A stretch of 64,000 nt of DNA from JAKZVK01 sp965248255 (lineage in GTDB: Bacteria > Acidobacteriota > Terriglobia > Bryobacterales > UBA6623), in assembly GCA_965248255.1 (NCBI GenBank), contig CBDFIW010000003.1, forward strand, positions 1,798,001 through 1,862,000, in the 5' to 3' direction. Below are positions 35,130-43,154 of this stretch, one piece after another. The stretch's first letter is position 1. The number at the start of each line of letters is the position of its first letter. The position numbers were made by a program, and so were the translations under genes. The notes beneath the pieces were generated by a model that saw nothing but the letters and a program-made list of their open reading frames with translations, was not told the origin of the DNA and made no database searches.

Positions 35130-36437
35130 ATGGGTGAGTGGACGATGTCTCGGTGGTTGATGGCAGCCCGGTGTTTGATGGCGACACTGTCGATCGTTGC
35201 GGCGGCGGTTCCCTCGCACGCGAGCCCTGCCGACGTTGACGGAGGGCTGACCGAGGCGGAGATTCGCGAGCACGCGGTAATCAAGTCGGACCGGCCGGAT
35301 GGCCGTTACATGAGTGGACGCGGGTTTACGCAGTACTTGATGAAGCATACTCGTCCGAGGTTGCCGTTTGATCCTGCGTTCTCCGTCGCGCGCCGAGAAG
35401 CCTGGCAGCTCGAAGTCAGGATGAAGATGGGCGAGTTGATGGCTTTTCCTCCCGTTGTGAAGCAGCCGCCACCCAAGAAGTTAGCAACGAAGCAGCGAGA
35501 CGGATACCGGGTTGAGAAGTGGGAAAGCTATCCCGAGCCGGGCAGCGTCGTTCCCTTTCTGATGCTCATTCCCGACGGAGTGGGTGCGGACAACCCGGCG
35601 CCCGCGGTCATGTGCTTCCCGGGATCGACACGCAGCAAGGAGGGTACGGCGGGTGAACCCGAACTTCATCCTCGCTTCGCCAAACCGCGGCATGCCGGGC
35701 CGAACCAGATGGCCAACCGCTATGCGCAGGCGGGTATCGTCAGCGTCGTTGTTGATAACCCCGGTGTCGCCGAGACGTCTGATCTCGAACGCCTCGGGAT
35801 GGCGCCGAACTACGATCGGAATGCGTTCAGCGCTCAGCTTTTGGAACTCGGGCGGCACTACCTGGGCCTATCGGCGTTCCAGAAGTTGGACATCCTGCGC
35901 TGGCTGAAGAATCAGCCGTTTGTGGATCGCAAGCGGATTGCTCTGAGCGGACACTCGCTGGGAACCGAACCGTTGATGGTGATGGGGGTGCTGGACCCGG
36001 AGATTGTGGCCTTTGTGTTCAACGATTTTCTTTCACCAACATTGCAGAGAGGAATCGTGAACACCAAGCCCGACAAACGCGGCAGACGTCCGCCGATGAA
36101 CTGGATTGGTCACCGCGTGCCGGGGATTTGGCGGTGGTTCGACTTTCCCGACATTGTTGCTTCTCTGGCTCCGCGGCCGTTGATTATTACTGAGGGCGGT
36201 CCGACCCATGCACTTGACAAAGTACGCGCCTCGTATCGACTGGTGGGTGCGGAAGACAACCTCGCGATTCACCACTATCCGAAGTACAGTGACCCGGCGG
36301 CGCGGCACGATGGGGAGGAAATACCTGAGGGGCTGAATCGGGAAAGCTGGTTTGAGTACGCCAACGTGGACGCCCCTCAACACTACTTCAAGGGCGACGT
36401 CGCGGTTCCTTGGCTCAAAAAAGTCTTGAAGCCTTAG
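35130..36437 (+). CDS. Exported alpha/beta hydrolase (acetyl-xylan-esterase-like)
   Basis: A 435-residue secreted hydrolase. Signal peptide within the first 32 residues (MAARCLMATLSIVAAAVPSHA). The core shows VVPFLMLIPDG, APAVMCFPGST (oxyanion region), a nucleophile elbow GHSLG with S276, FNDFLSP, and a late LAPRPLIITEGG strand carrying the acid region. The final HHYPKYSDPAARHDGE region should supply the catalytic His. It belongs to the large group of acidobacterial/planctomycete exported esterases that act on acylated polysaccharides or sugar esters; the substrate is not known. GAGGAGG precedes the ATG. Confidence 0.82.
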   Translation: MGEWTMSRWLMAARCLMATLSIVAAAVPSHASPADVDGGLTEAEIREHAVIKSDRPDGRYMSGRGFTQYLMKHTRPRLPFDPAFSVARREAWQLEVRMKMGELMAFPPVVKQPPPKKLATKQRDGYRVEKWESYPEPGSVVPFLMLIPDGVGADNPAPAVMCFPGSTRSKEGTAGEPELHPRFAKPRHAGPNQMANRYAQAGIVSVVVDNPGVAETSDLERLGMAPNYDRNAFSAQLLELGRHYLGLSAFQKLDILRWLKNQPFVDRKRIALSGHSLGTEPLMVMGVLDPEIVAFVFNDFLSPTLQRGIVNTKPDKRGRRPPMNWIGHRVPGIWRWFDFPDIVASLAPRPLIITEGGPTHALDKVRASYRLVGAEDNLAIHHYPKYSDPAARHDGEEIPEGLNRESWFEYANVDAPQHYFKGDVAVPWLKKVLKP

Positions 36438-36460
36438 CCTGTCTGTCTAATCGCGCCTGC

Positions 36461-36778
36461 TCAGTCACCGTCGTCCCCGCCGCCGTCATCGCCTCCATCG
36501 TCATCGGACCAGCTGCCTCCGTCGCTGTCGTCGTGGTGGTTGTAGCCGGTGCCGCCGCGACCGAGGCGTCGGCGACGGGACCACAGAAACAACGCCCAGA
36601 CCGCGAACCCGCCGATCAAGCCATACCTCATCCCATTGGGATCTCCCTGGGTCTCGCCCCAACGCTGGCCGGCGAAGTAGCCCGCTCCCATCGCAAGTCC
36701 TAAAAGGATGAGAGACCAAATCGTACGGATCACGGGACGGACTAGGAGAAGCACGGGCGGTTGAGTTGGGTTTGGCAT
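36461..36778 (-). CDS. Small membrane protein with Asp/Gly-rich tail
   Basis: A 105-residue protein: a Pro-rich start (MPNPTQPPVLLLVRPVIRT), two membrane segments (IWSLILLGLAMGAGYFAG and MRYGLIGGFAVWALFLW), a basic stop-transfer RRRRLGRGG, and a low-complexity C-terminal tail DDSDGGSWSDDDGGDDGGGD. The tail resembles a metal- or Ca-binding acidic stretch. ATG 36778 is preferred because the longer frame begins inside the IS630 end at 36799. No family recognised. Confidence 0.65.
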   Translation of the reverse strand: MPNPTQPPVLLLVRPVIRTIWSLILLGLAMGAGYFAGQRWGETQGDPNGMRYGLIGGFAVWALFLWSRRRRLGRGGTGYNHHDDSDGGSWSDDDGGDDGGGDDGD

Positions 36779-36798
36779 GGGACTCGGTGACGCTATGC

Positions 36799-37965
36799 TA
36801 GTGTAGTGCACTATAAATAATGTAACTTATATTGGCTTCCCATCGTCTCTATTAACAGGAGGCATGGGATGCGAAGAGCACAACCAGTAACTTTGAACAC
36901 AGCGCAATGCAAGCAGTTGGACCGCTACGCGCGCGGCCGCCAAGTCGCCGTTCGTCTCGCCCTGCGAGCCAGGATTGTCCTGCTGGCCGCCGACGGTCTC
37001 GAGAATAAGCAGATCGCCGCACAGCTCGGTGTCTCGCGGCAGTTGGTGGCCCGCTGGCGCACGCGCTTTCTCGAAAGCAGCATCGCCGGCATTGCAAAAG
37101 ACGCCCCACGGCCCGGTCGTAAACCTGCCGTCTCGAAGCAGAAAGTACAGCAGATCATCCACAAGACCACCCGCGAGAAACCGTCCAACGCCACCCACTG
37201 GAGCCGCCGCACCATGGCCGCCGCGGCCGGCGTCAGCGCTTCCACCGTGGGACGGATTTGGCGCGCCCATGGCCTCAAGCCCCACCGCGTCAAGACCTTC
37301 AAGCTCAGCAATGACCCGCGTTTCGCCGAGAAACTCGACGACATCGTCGGACTCTATCTCAATCCGCCTGAGCATGCTCTGGTTCTCTCGCTCGATGAGA
37401 AGTCCCAAATCCAAGCCCTCGATCGCACCCAGCCCGGCCTGCCGCTCAAAAAGGGACGCGGCCAAACGATGACCCACGATTACAAGCGCAACGGCACGAC
37501 CACCCTGTTTGCGGCGCTCAACAGCCTTGACGGCAGCGTGATCGCCGAGTGCATGCCCCGACACAGCCACCAGGAATGGCTGCGCTTCCTGCGCTTAATT
37601 GACCGCGCACTCCCAAGGACAAACAGCTTCATCTCATCGTGGACAACTATGCCACCCACAAGCATGCCGCTGTGAAGCGTTGGCTCGATCGTCACCCGCG
37701 CTTCCACATTCATTTCACCCCGACCTCGGCGTCGTGGCTGAACATGGTCGAGCGATTCTTTCGCGATCTCACCGTCAAGCGCCTGCGCCGCGGCGTGTTT
37801 CGCAGCGTGGACGAGCTCGTCGCCGCCATTGACGACTACATCGCCCAGCACAACGGGCATCCCACGCCCTTCATCTGGACCGCGACCGCCTCCGACATCC
37901 TCGAGAAAGTCAAGCGCGGACGTGCCGCCCTGCATAAGGTGCAATCTGCTTGACGCACTACACTA
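36799..37965 (+). mobile_element. IS630-family element, copy 1 (transposase frameshifted)
   Basis: The element begins TAGTGTAGTGC and ends GCACTACACTA, an 11-bp terminal inverted repeat including the duplicated TA target. It is nearly identical to copy 2 (61694-62861) except for a missing C near 37605 and a few substitutions, for example V to I at one transposase residue. It landed in intergenic DNA. Confidence 0.93.
36869..37953 (+). pseudogene. IS630 transposase, disrupted by one-base deletion
   Basis: The frame from ATG 36869 (MRRAQPVTLNTAQCKQLDRY) follows copy 2 until RFLRLIDR, then loses one C (GACCGCGCAC versus GACCGCCGCAC in copy 2) and stops at 37675. The remaining 105 residues (QLHLIVDNYATHKHAA onward) continue in the other frame to 37953. 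The DDE residues are split: the first Asp is upstream of the break, the second Asp (VDNYATHK) and Glu (SWLNMVERFF) downstream. This copy would need transposase supplied in trans. Confidence 0.9.
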
Positions 37966-38110
37966 GCGGATTGTCAGCTTCCTGCGGGCGTAGACCTGCC
38001 TGCTCGACCCCCATTTACTGACGCAGCGGACCTAGTAGTCACCCGGCTGTTCGGTGATCAGGCCCGGCACTCAAGCCGGATCGGTATGTTACAACGGTGA
38101 CGCCACGCCC

Positions 38111-39115
38111 ATGAGCACGCCGAACCCACCGGGCCCTCAGCCCACACCCGACCAGATCGCACTTCAAGCCAAGACGATTCGATATATCAACCTGGGCTGT
38201 TCGCTTTTCATCTTCGGCCCTTTCCTGCTGTTCGGGCTCGTGGCGATCCTGCAGGTGTCCCTGGGCTGGGATAGCCTCGACCAGGTCGACCGGATTGGCG
38301 GCCCCGTCATGGGCTGCCTTTTCACAGCCGTGGGCGGCGTGCCCTTTCTCGCGGCTCAATTCAAACACGACTGGATCGTTCAGAAACTCCTGCTCCAGAA
38401 GAAGCACCCAGGCCAACCCTGGATGTGGCGCGAGGAGTGGCGAACGGGCGTCTTGTCGGATGTCGGCTCGTCGAGCGTCATCTGGCACTGGGTCGGCGCG
38501 GCCGGCGTTACGATTGCCCTGGCTATTCTCGCTTTCCAGGTAGATGAAGCGCCCGCGTACGCCTATCTTGCCCAGAGCTATCCGACCCTGACAAAGGTCT
38601 GCATTGCCCTGGTGTTGGTCATTCCGGCTTCGTTGATCGGGCGGGCGATTCACGCCACGCTGCGCGCCCGAAAGTTTGCCGGCTCGAAGTTCATCATGTC
38701 GACCATTCCTTGTCGCCTGGGAGGTAAGCTGACCGGCAAGGTGGAAACCACGATGCAAGAGATCCCGAAAGACGGCGTCTGGCTCACCCTCCGATGTGTC
38801 CACGTCAGTCGCCGTGCCCCGACAAACCGTGGAACCAGGCGAGAGAGCACCAAAGTAATCTGGTCCACCAAGCAGACCGTGGGAATCCCCGGCCTGGAGC
38901 GGAGCCTCACCGGTGTGAGAGTGCCGGTCGAATTCGAGATTCCACCCGACGGTGAACCGACCGGTCGTGTCAGAACATTCGTCCACTGCGAGTGGCAGCT
39001 GGTCGTCACTGCGATCCTCCCCGGTGTTGACTACCGAGCCGATTTCGCGATACCCGTCTTCCGCCTCAATGCCGACGGGCGCATCGATGACGACCACTCA
39101 GCCGTCAACGCGTAG
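38111..39115 (+). CDS. Polytopic membrane protein, DUF3592-like
   Basis: A 334-residue membrane protein. A Pro-rich N-terminus (MSTPNPPGPQPTPDQIALQA) precedes four hydrophobic segments (SLFIFGPFLLFGLVAIL, VMGCLFTAVGGVPFLAAQF, VIWHWVGAAGVTIALAILAF, LTKVCIALVLVIPASLIGRAI). The C-terminal 130 residues are a soluble beta-rich domain (GKLTGKVETTMQEIPKDGV, VTAILPGVDYRADFAIPVF) typical of DUF3592-like proteins. Function unknown. The ATG at 38111 is chosen because it starts the Pro-rich conserved-looking N-terminus. Confidence 0.72.
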   Translation: MSTPNPPGPQPTPDQIALQAKTIRYINLGCSLFIFGPFLLFGLVAILQVSLGWDSLDQVDRIGGPVMGCLFTAVGGVPFLAAQFKHDWIVQKLLLQKKHPGQPWMWREEWRTGVLSDVGSSSVIWHWVGAAGVTIALAILAFQVDEAPAYAYLAQSYPTLTKVCIALVLVIPASLIGRAIHATLRARKFAGSKFIMSTIPCRLGGKLTGKVETTMQEIPKDGVWLTLRCVHVSRRAPTNRGTRRESTKVIWSTKQTVGIPGLERSLTGVRVPVEFEIPPDGEPTGRVRTFVHCEWQLVVTAILPGVDYRADFAIPVFRLNADGRIDDDHSAVNA

Positions 39116-39336
39116 AGTTCGGCAACGTTTGCGCCGGCGCCCTCGCCTGCCGAGGCGGGACGGTTACGAAGCGCTACCATAGACCTCGACGTATTGCTCA
39201 GCCCTGCCGCTGATGTCGGCGGCTGGTCGGCTGAGGTCCATTCCCGGAGAGCGCGATTCCCGTCCTGACACCATCGGCGAACCCTTTCGCCGTCGAAAGT
39301 ACGACCGACCCCGCCGGCTTGATCACGCGGCTCACG

Positions 39337-40152
39337 ATGCCGCGGAGCGAGACAGGGTCCGTGCGCTGGGCGCTGCTGGCGGACCCTCATGTGCCGGCGG
39401 ACCCTGCTGAGGGGCGTCCGCCGGACTACCCGGTCGAGAACCTGCGAGTGGCCGTGGAACAGGTTCTCGAAGCCGCGTCGGCTCCGGAAACCGCGCCGGA
39501 GGCGGCGATGATCCTCGGCGACGTGGCCTGGAGATACGGCCTGCCCGAGGACTACGTACGGGCCGGAAGCCTGATCGGGCCGCTCGCGGCGAGCGTCCCG
39601 GTGTGCCTCACGCTCGGCAACCACGACGAGCGCGAGAACTTCCTGGCGGCCTTTCCCCCGCAGGGGTCCGAGGACGGCGACGGCGCGACGCCCAAGTCGA
39701 TCATCGTAGTCGAGCACGCGCCAGCGCGGTTCGTGATTCTCGACTCGCAGTTCCGCAGCGGCGTGGTCGGCGGGTTGCTGGGGTTCCAGCAGCGGGCTTG
39801 GCTGCGGGGGTTTCTGGAACAGACGCCGCCAGTCCCCACGATCCTCGCCATGCACCACGCTCTCGATGACAACGACAAGAGCCTGTTCGACGCCGAGCAA
39901 CTCTTGCGCCTGGTCGTGCCATTCCAGCAAGTGAAGGCGATCGTCCACGGGCACTGGCACGAGTTCAAGCATCAAGTGGTCGAGGGAATTCACGACATCC
40001 AGCTTCCCGCCGTGGGCATCCCTCTCGCGGACGGCATCCCGATCGGCTGGCTAGACACCGTGTTGACGGCCGACGGCGCGGAGTTCACGATGCGCGCGAT
40101 CGGTGCGGGCCCGCCACCACAGTTGAGCAGGCTGACGGTGGAATGGCGGTAG
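39337..40152 (+). CDS. Calcineurin-like metallophosphoesterase
   Basis: A 271-residue metallophosphoesterase with all five metal motifs in order: ADPH (D-x-H), GDVAW, GNHDE, MHHA and HGHWHEF. It hydrolyses phosphomonoesters or phosphodiesters with a dinuclear metal centre. There is no signal peptide from this start, so it appears cytosolic, although many acidobacterial relatives are exported. The start is uncertain: TTG 39319 adds six residues, and ATG 39337 lacks a clear ribosome site. It stands alone between two unrelated genes. Confidence 0.82.
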   Translation: MPRSETGSVRWALLADPHVPADPAEGRPPDYPVENLRVAVEQVLEAASAPETAPEAAMILGDVAWRYGLPEDYVRAGSLIGPLAASVPVCLTLGNHDERENFLAAFPPQGSEDGDGATPKSIIVVEHAPARFVILDSQFRSGVVGGLLGFQQRAWLRGFLEQTPPVPTILAMHHALDDNDKSLFDAEQLLRLVVPFQQVKAIVHGHWHEFKHQVVEGIHDIQLPAVGIPLADGIPIGWLDTVLTADGAEFTMRAIGAGPPPQLSRLTVEWR

Positions 40153-40327
40153 CCGCGCGACGTAAAGCGCCACGGTCACCAAGCTGGGGAGCAGGGCCGG
40201 CCACTGCGGGTCCGCCGTCTCCACGCCCCTTGCTTAGGGACGGATCGGGGAAGTGGTGTTCGAGAGATAACGTTCCGTTTGATCTGCTACCCTAGTGCGC
40301 GAAAACCTCTTGTCAGGAGTACCTGCC

Positions 40328-41575
40328 GTGAGAATATCCTCCGTTGCCACTGCCGCTGTCCTGCTGTCGTTGGTCCTGCTGTTTGCGGGCTGTGCTCCAG
40401 AGCCCGAGGCGCCACCCGAGGCTGCACCCGTCTTCAAGGTCGAGCGCCAGTTCATCTACCCGTCTGAGTTCCCGCCGGGCAAGCCCTACAGCCCGGGCGT
40501 GCTGGTGGGCGACACGCTCTACATCGCCGGGCAAGTGAGCCTCGATCCGCAAACGCGCGAGCAGCCCGAGACGATCGAAGACCAGACGCACACGGCGATG
40601 AAGAACATGGGCTACGTCCTGCGCGACGCCGGCATGGACTACGACAACGTCGTCACGTGCCACTGCCAGCTTGCCGACATGGATGACTATGCAGGCATGA
40701 ACGCCGTCTACGGCGGCTACTACAAAGAGGGCCGCTACCCGGCGCGTACGACGCTCGAATTCCCCGGTCTGCCGTCCGACTCGCGGCTCGAAATCACCTG
40801 CATCGCCTTCCGCGACAAGTCGCGTATCGAGTCGGTGATGCCTCCTGAAGGCGCGACGCCCAAGGCGATGGGGCCGTACTCGCCCGCGGTGTGGGCCGGC
40901 GATACGCTGTACCTCTCCGGCCAGGGCGGACGCAATCCCAAAACGAACGAGATCGATCCGACGATCGAGGGGCAGACGAAGCAGACGCTCGACACCGTCG
41001 GCGAGATCCTCAAAGCCGCGGGCCTGGGCTTCGAGAATGCGGTGATGGTGAACCCCTACTACCTGGGGCCGGAGAACTACGCCAAGCTCAACTCGGTCTA
41101 CCGCAACTATTTCGAATTGGGCCAAGCCACAGCGCGGGCGAGCTTTTGCCTGTCGCGTCTGCCGGGGACCATCAGCACCGAGATCACCTTCATTGCCACG
41201 CGCAACCTGAAGACCAAAGGCCGCGTGATTCACCACGGCCGGCGGCCGTCTCACACGGCGGTGCCGGGGATGCTCGACGGCGACACTCTCTATCTGTCGG
41301 CGAAATCCGCCCCGGGGGCCGGAGACGACTTCGAATCTCAGTTTCGTGAGTCGATCGAATCCCGCCGGACGCTGCTCAACCTCGCCGGCATGGATTTCGA
41401 GAATGTCGTCAGCACGAACGTCTACTTGAAGAACCTCGATGGCATGCCGAGGATGACCGAGATCTACCGCGAGTACTTCCCCAGCAACCCGCCGGTGCGC
41501 ACGACGCTGCAAGTGATGCAGGGCGGCCCGCGGGAGAAGGTGCTCGAAGAGTTCGCGCTGATCGCCGTGCGGTGA
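40328..41575 (+). CDS. Exported lipoprotein with three tandem RidA domains (first of a pair)
   Basis: A 415-residue protein with signal peptide (MRISSVATAAVLLSLVLLFA) and a lipobox-like LFAGC. The body contains three RidA/YjgF/UK114 repeats: each has the fold's signature (PYSPGVLVGDTLYIAGQ; AMGPYSPAVWAGDTLYLSGQG; AVPGMLDGDTLYLSAKS) and the Arg-containing strand (PARTTLEFPGL; TARASFCLSRL; PVRTTLQVMQG). RidA proteins are normally single-domain cytosolic trimers that hydrolyse enamines; a covalent three-in-one, exported form is unusual, as one chain could mimic the trimer. GTG 40328 is chosen for the SD AGGAG at 8 nt and the signal peptide. The next gene is a paralogue. Confidence 0.85.
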   Translation: MRISSVATAAVLLSLVLLFAGCAPEPEAPPEAAPVFKVERQFIYPSEFPPGKPYSPGVLVGDTLYIAGQVSLDPQTREQPETIEDQTHTAMKNMGYVLRDAGMDYDNVVTCHCQLADMDDYAGMNAVYGGYYKEGRYPARTTLEFPGLPSDSRLEITCIAFRDKSRIESVMPPEGATPKAMGPYSPAVWAGDTLYLSGQGGRNPKTNEIDPTIEGQTKQTLDTVGEILKAAGLGFENAVMVNPYYLGPENYAKLNSVYRNYFELGQATARASFCLSRLPGTISTEITFIATRNLKTKGRVIHHGRRPSHTAVPGMLDGDTLYLSAKSAPGAGDDFESQFRESIESRRTLLNLAGMDFENVVSTNVYLKNLDGMPRMTEIYREYFPSNPPVRTTLQVMQGGPREKVLEEFALIAVR

Positions 41576-41641
41576 TGCCAATCGCCCCCCGAGTGTGATG
41601 TGCGTGTGATGCGCATGGGGGATGCAACAAGGAGTCCATCC

Positions 41642-42871
41642 GTGAAAACGAAACGCTTTCTCAGCCTGACCGCCTGCCTCGCCCTGACCTTCTTCTTGAC
41701 CGCTGCGGGGCTGTTCGCCGATCACCATTTCGAGGTCGAGCGCCAGTTCATCTACCCCGACGAGTTCAAGCCGGGCAAGGCCTACAGTCCCGGCGTGCTG
41801 GTCGGCGAGACGCTCTACATCGCCGGACAGATCGACAAAGACCCGCAGACGGGCAAACAGCCCGACGGCATCGCGGCGCAGACCAAGATGGCGATGGACA
41901 ACATGGGCCATGTCCTGCGCGCGGCCGGCATGGACTACTCGAACGTCGTCACCTGCCACGTGCAGCTTGCCGACATGGACAACTACAAGGAGATGAACGA
42001 GGTCTACGCCACCTACTACGGCCCCGACCACTTCCCGGCGCGCACGACGCTCGAGTTCCCCGGACTGCCCGGCGGCGCGAACCTCGAAGTGAGCTGCGTC
42101 GCCTACGCCGACAAGTCGAAGATCTCGCTCGTCGTTCCGCCCGAGGGCTCGATCCCGGCGGCGATGGGTCCGTACCGTCCGGGGGTGTGGGCGGGCGACA
42201 TGCTCTACGTCTCGGGCAGCGGCGGACGTAATCCCCAGACCAACGAGGTCCCTCCCGACATGGAGGGGCAGACCGACCAGACGTTGAAGACGATCGGTGC
42301 GATTCTCGGGGCCGCCGGGCTGACGCACGAGGATGCCGTCTTCGTGAACGTCTACTACCTCGATCCCGACGGCACCCAGGGGACCAGCTACAGCAAGCTC
42401 AACTCGGTGTATAAGAACTCCTTCGCGATCGGCACGGCCCCCAGCCGCGCCAGCTTCTGCCTGTCGGACCTGCCCGGGACGATCAGCACCGAGATCACGT
42501 TCGTCGCCACGCGCGACTCGGCCAACAAAGGACGCGTCGTTCCCGGTTATCGGAAGGTAAGCCCGACTTCCTCGAACGGAGGCGTGCTGGCAGGGCCCAC
42601 GCTGTGGACCTCGGGCAAGTCCGGCGCGGGAGAAACCCTCGAAGAGCAGATGACGAACTCGATCGACAGCATTAAAGACATTCTGGCCCTGGCGGGAATG
42701 GACCTGAAGAACGTCGTCGACGCCCATGTGTATCTCCAAGACATCGACGCGCAAATGGGTGAGATGAACGAGTTGTTCAAGAGGTTCTTCCCCGAGAATC
42801 CTCCCGTGCGCACGACGACCGAGGTGATCCAGCGCGGGCTCGTTCAGTTGCAGGTGACGGCGGTGCGGTAA
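41642..42871 (+). CDS. Exported protein with three tandem RidA domains (second of a pair)
   Basis: A 409-residue paralogue of the preceding gene, about 65-70% identical by eye in the first two domains. MKTKRFLSLTACLALTFFL is a signal peptide, but there is no lipobox Cys, so this copy is probably periplasmic and soluble. RidA repeats: VERQFIYPDEFKPGKAYSPG with PARTTLEFPGL; AMGPYRPGVWAGDMLYVSG with SRASFCLSDLPG; a more divergent third repeat (GGVLAGPTLWTSGKS) with PVRTTTEVIQRG. GTG 41642 follows AAGGAGT. The 66-bp gap suggests cotranscription and a tandem duplication. Substrate unknown; enamine/imine detoxification outside the cytosol would be novel. Confidence 0.85.
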   Translation: MKTKRFLSLTACLALTFFLTAAGLFADHHFEVERQFIYPDEFKPGKAYSPGVLVGETLYIAGQIDKDPQTGKQPDGIAAQTKMAMDNMGHVLRAAGMDYSNVVTCHVQLADMDNYKEMNEVYATYYGPDHFPARTTLEFPGLPGGANLEVSCVAYADKSKISLVVPPEGSIPAAMGPYRPGVWAGDMLYVSGSGGRNPQTNEVPPDMEGQTDQTLKTIGAILGAAGLTHEDAVFVNVYYLDPDGTQGTSYSKLNSVYKNSFAIGTAPSRASFCLSDLPGTISTEITFVATRDSANKGRVVPGYRKVSPTSSNGGVLAGPTLWTSGKSGAGETLEEQMTNSIDSIKDILALAGMDLKNVVDAHVYLQDIDAQMGEMNELFKRFFPENPPVRTTTEVIQRGLVQLQVTAVR

Positions 42872-43154
42872 ACCGAGATCCCCAACGCAGGTACAGAGGC
42901 GCGGGCGGAAACCCGCGGTTGAGCTGCCGCGTTGGAAGCGGGTGTCGTCGGCAGGCGCTCGACAGCACGGCCCCAAGAAACAGAGCCCCGCACGGGAGTG
43001 CGGAGGTAAATCCACCACCCGGCGGCTTTGAGGCCGCGCACCCGTCACTGGCGTTCCGGGCTCGGTTCAGGCGTGTTCGCAATCCCTTCGCAGACCACAC
43101 TCATTGCCATAACACCCTCGATTCCCTGAAAATGGAGTCCACAGGGCCGACTCC
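42872..43154. other. Intergenic region with two family C repeats
   Basis: Family C units lie at 42895-42923 (AGAGGCGCGGGCGG then AAACCCGCGGTTGAG) and 42981-43007. No gene is seen. It separates the RidA pair from the TIR gene. Confidence 0.5.

Noticed and set aside
40313..43048. A 911-codon open frame on the minus strand
   Set aside because: It lies entirely opposite the two RidA genes. High third-position GC in the sense strand produces long antisense frames; its translation is Val/Arg/Leu/Asp-rich with no domain.
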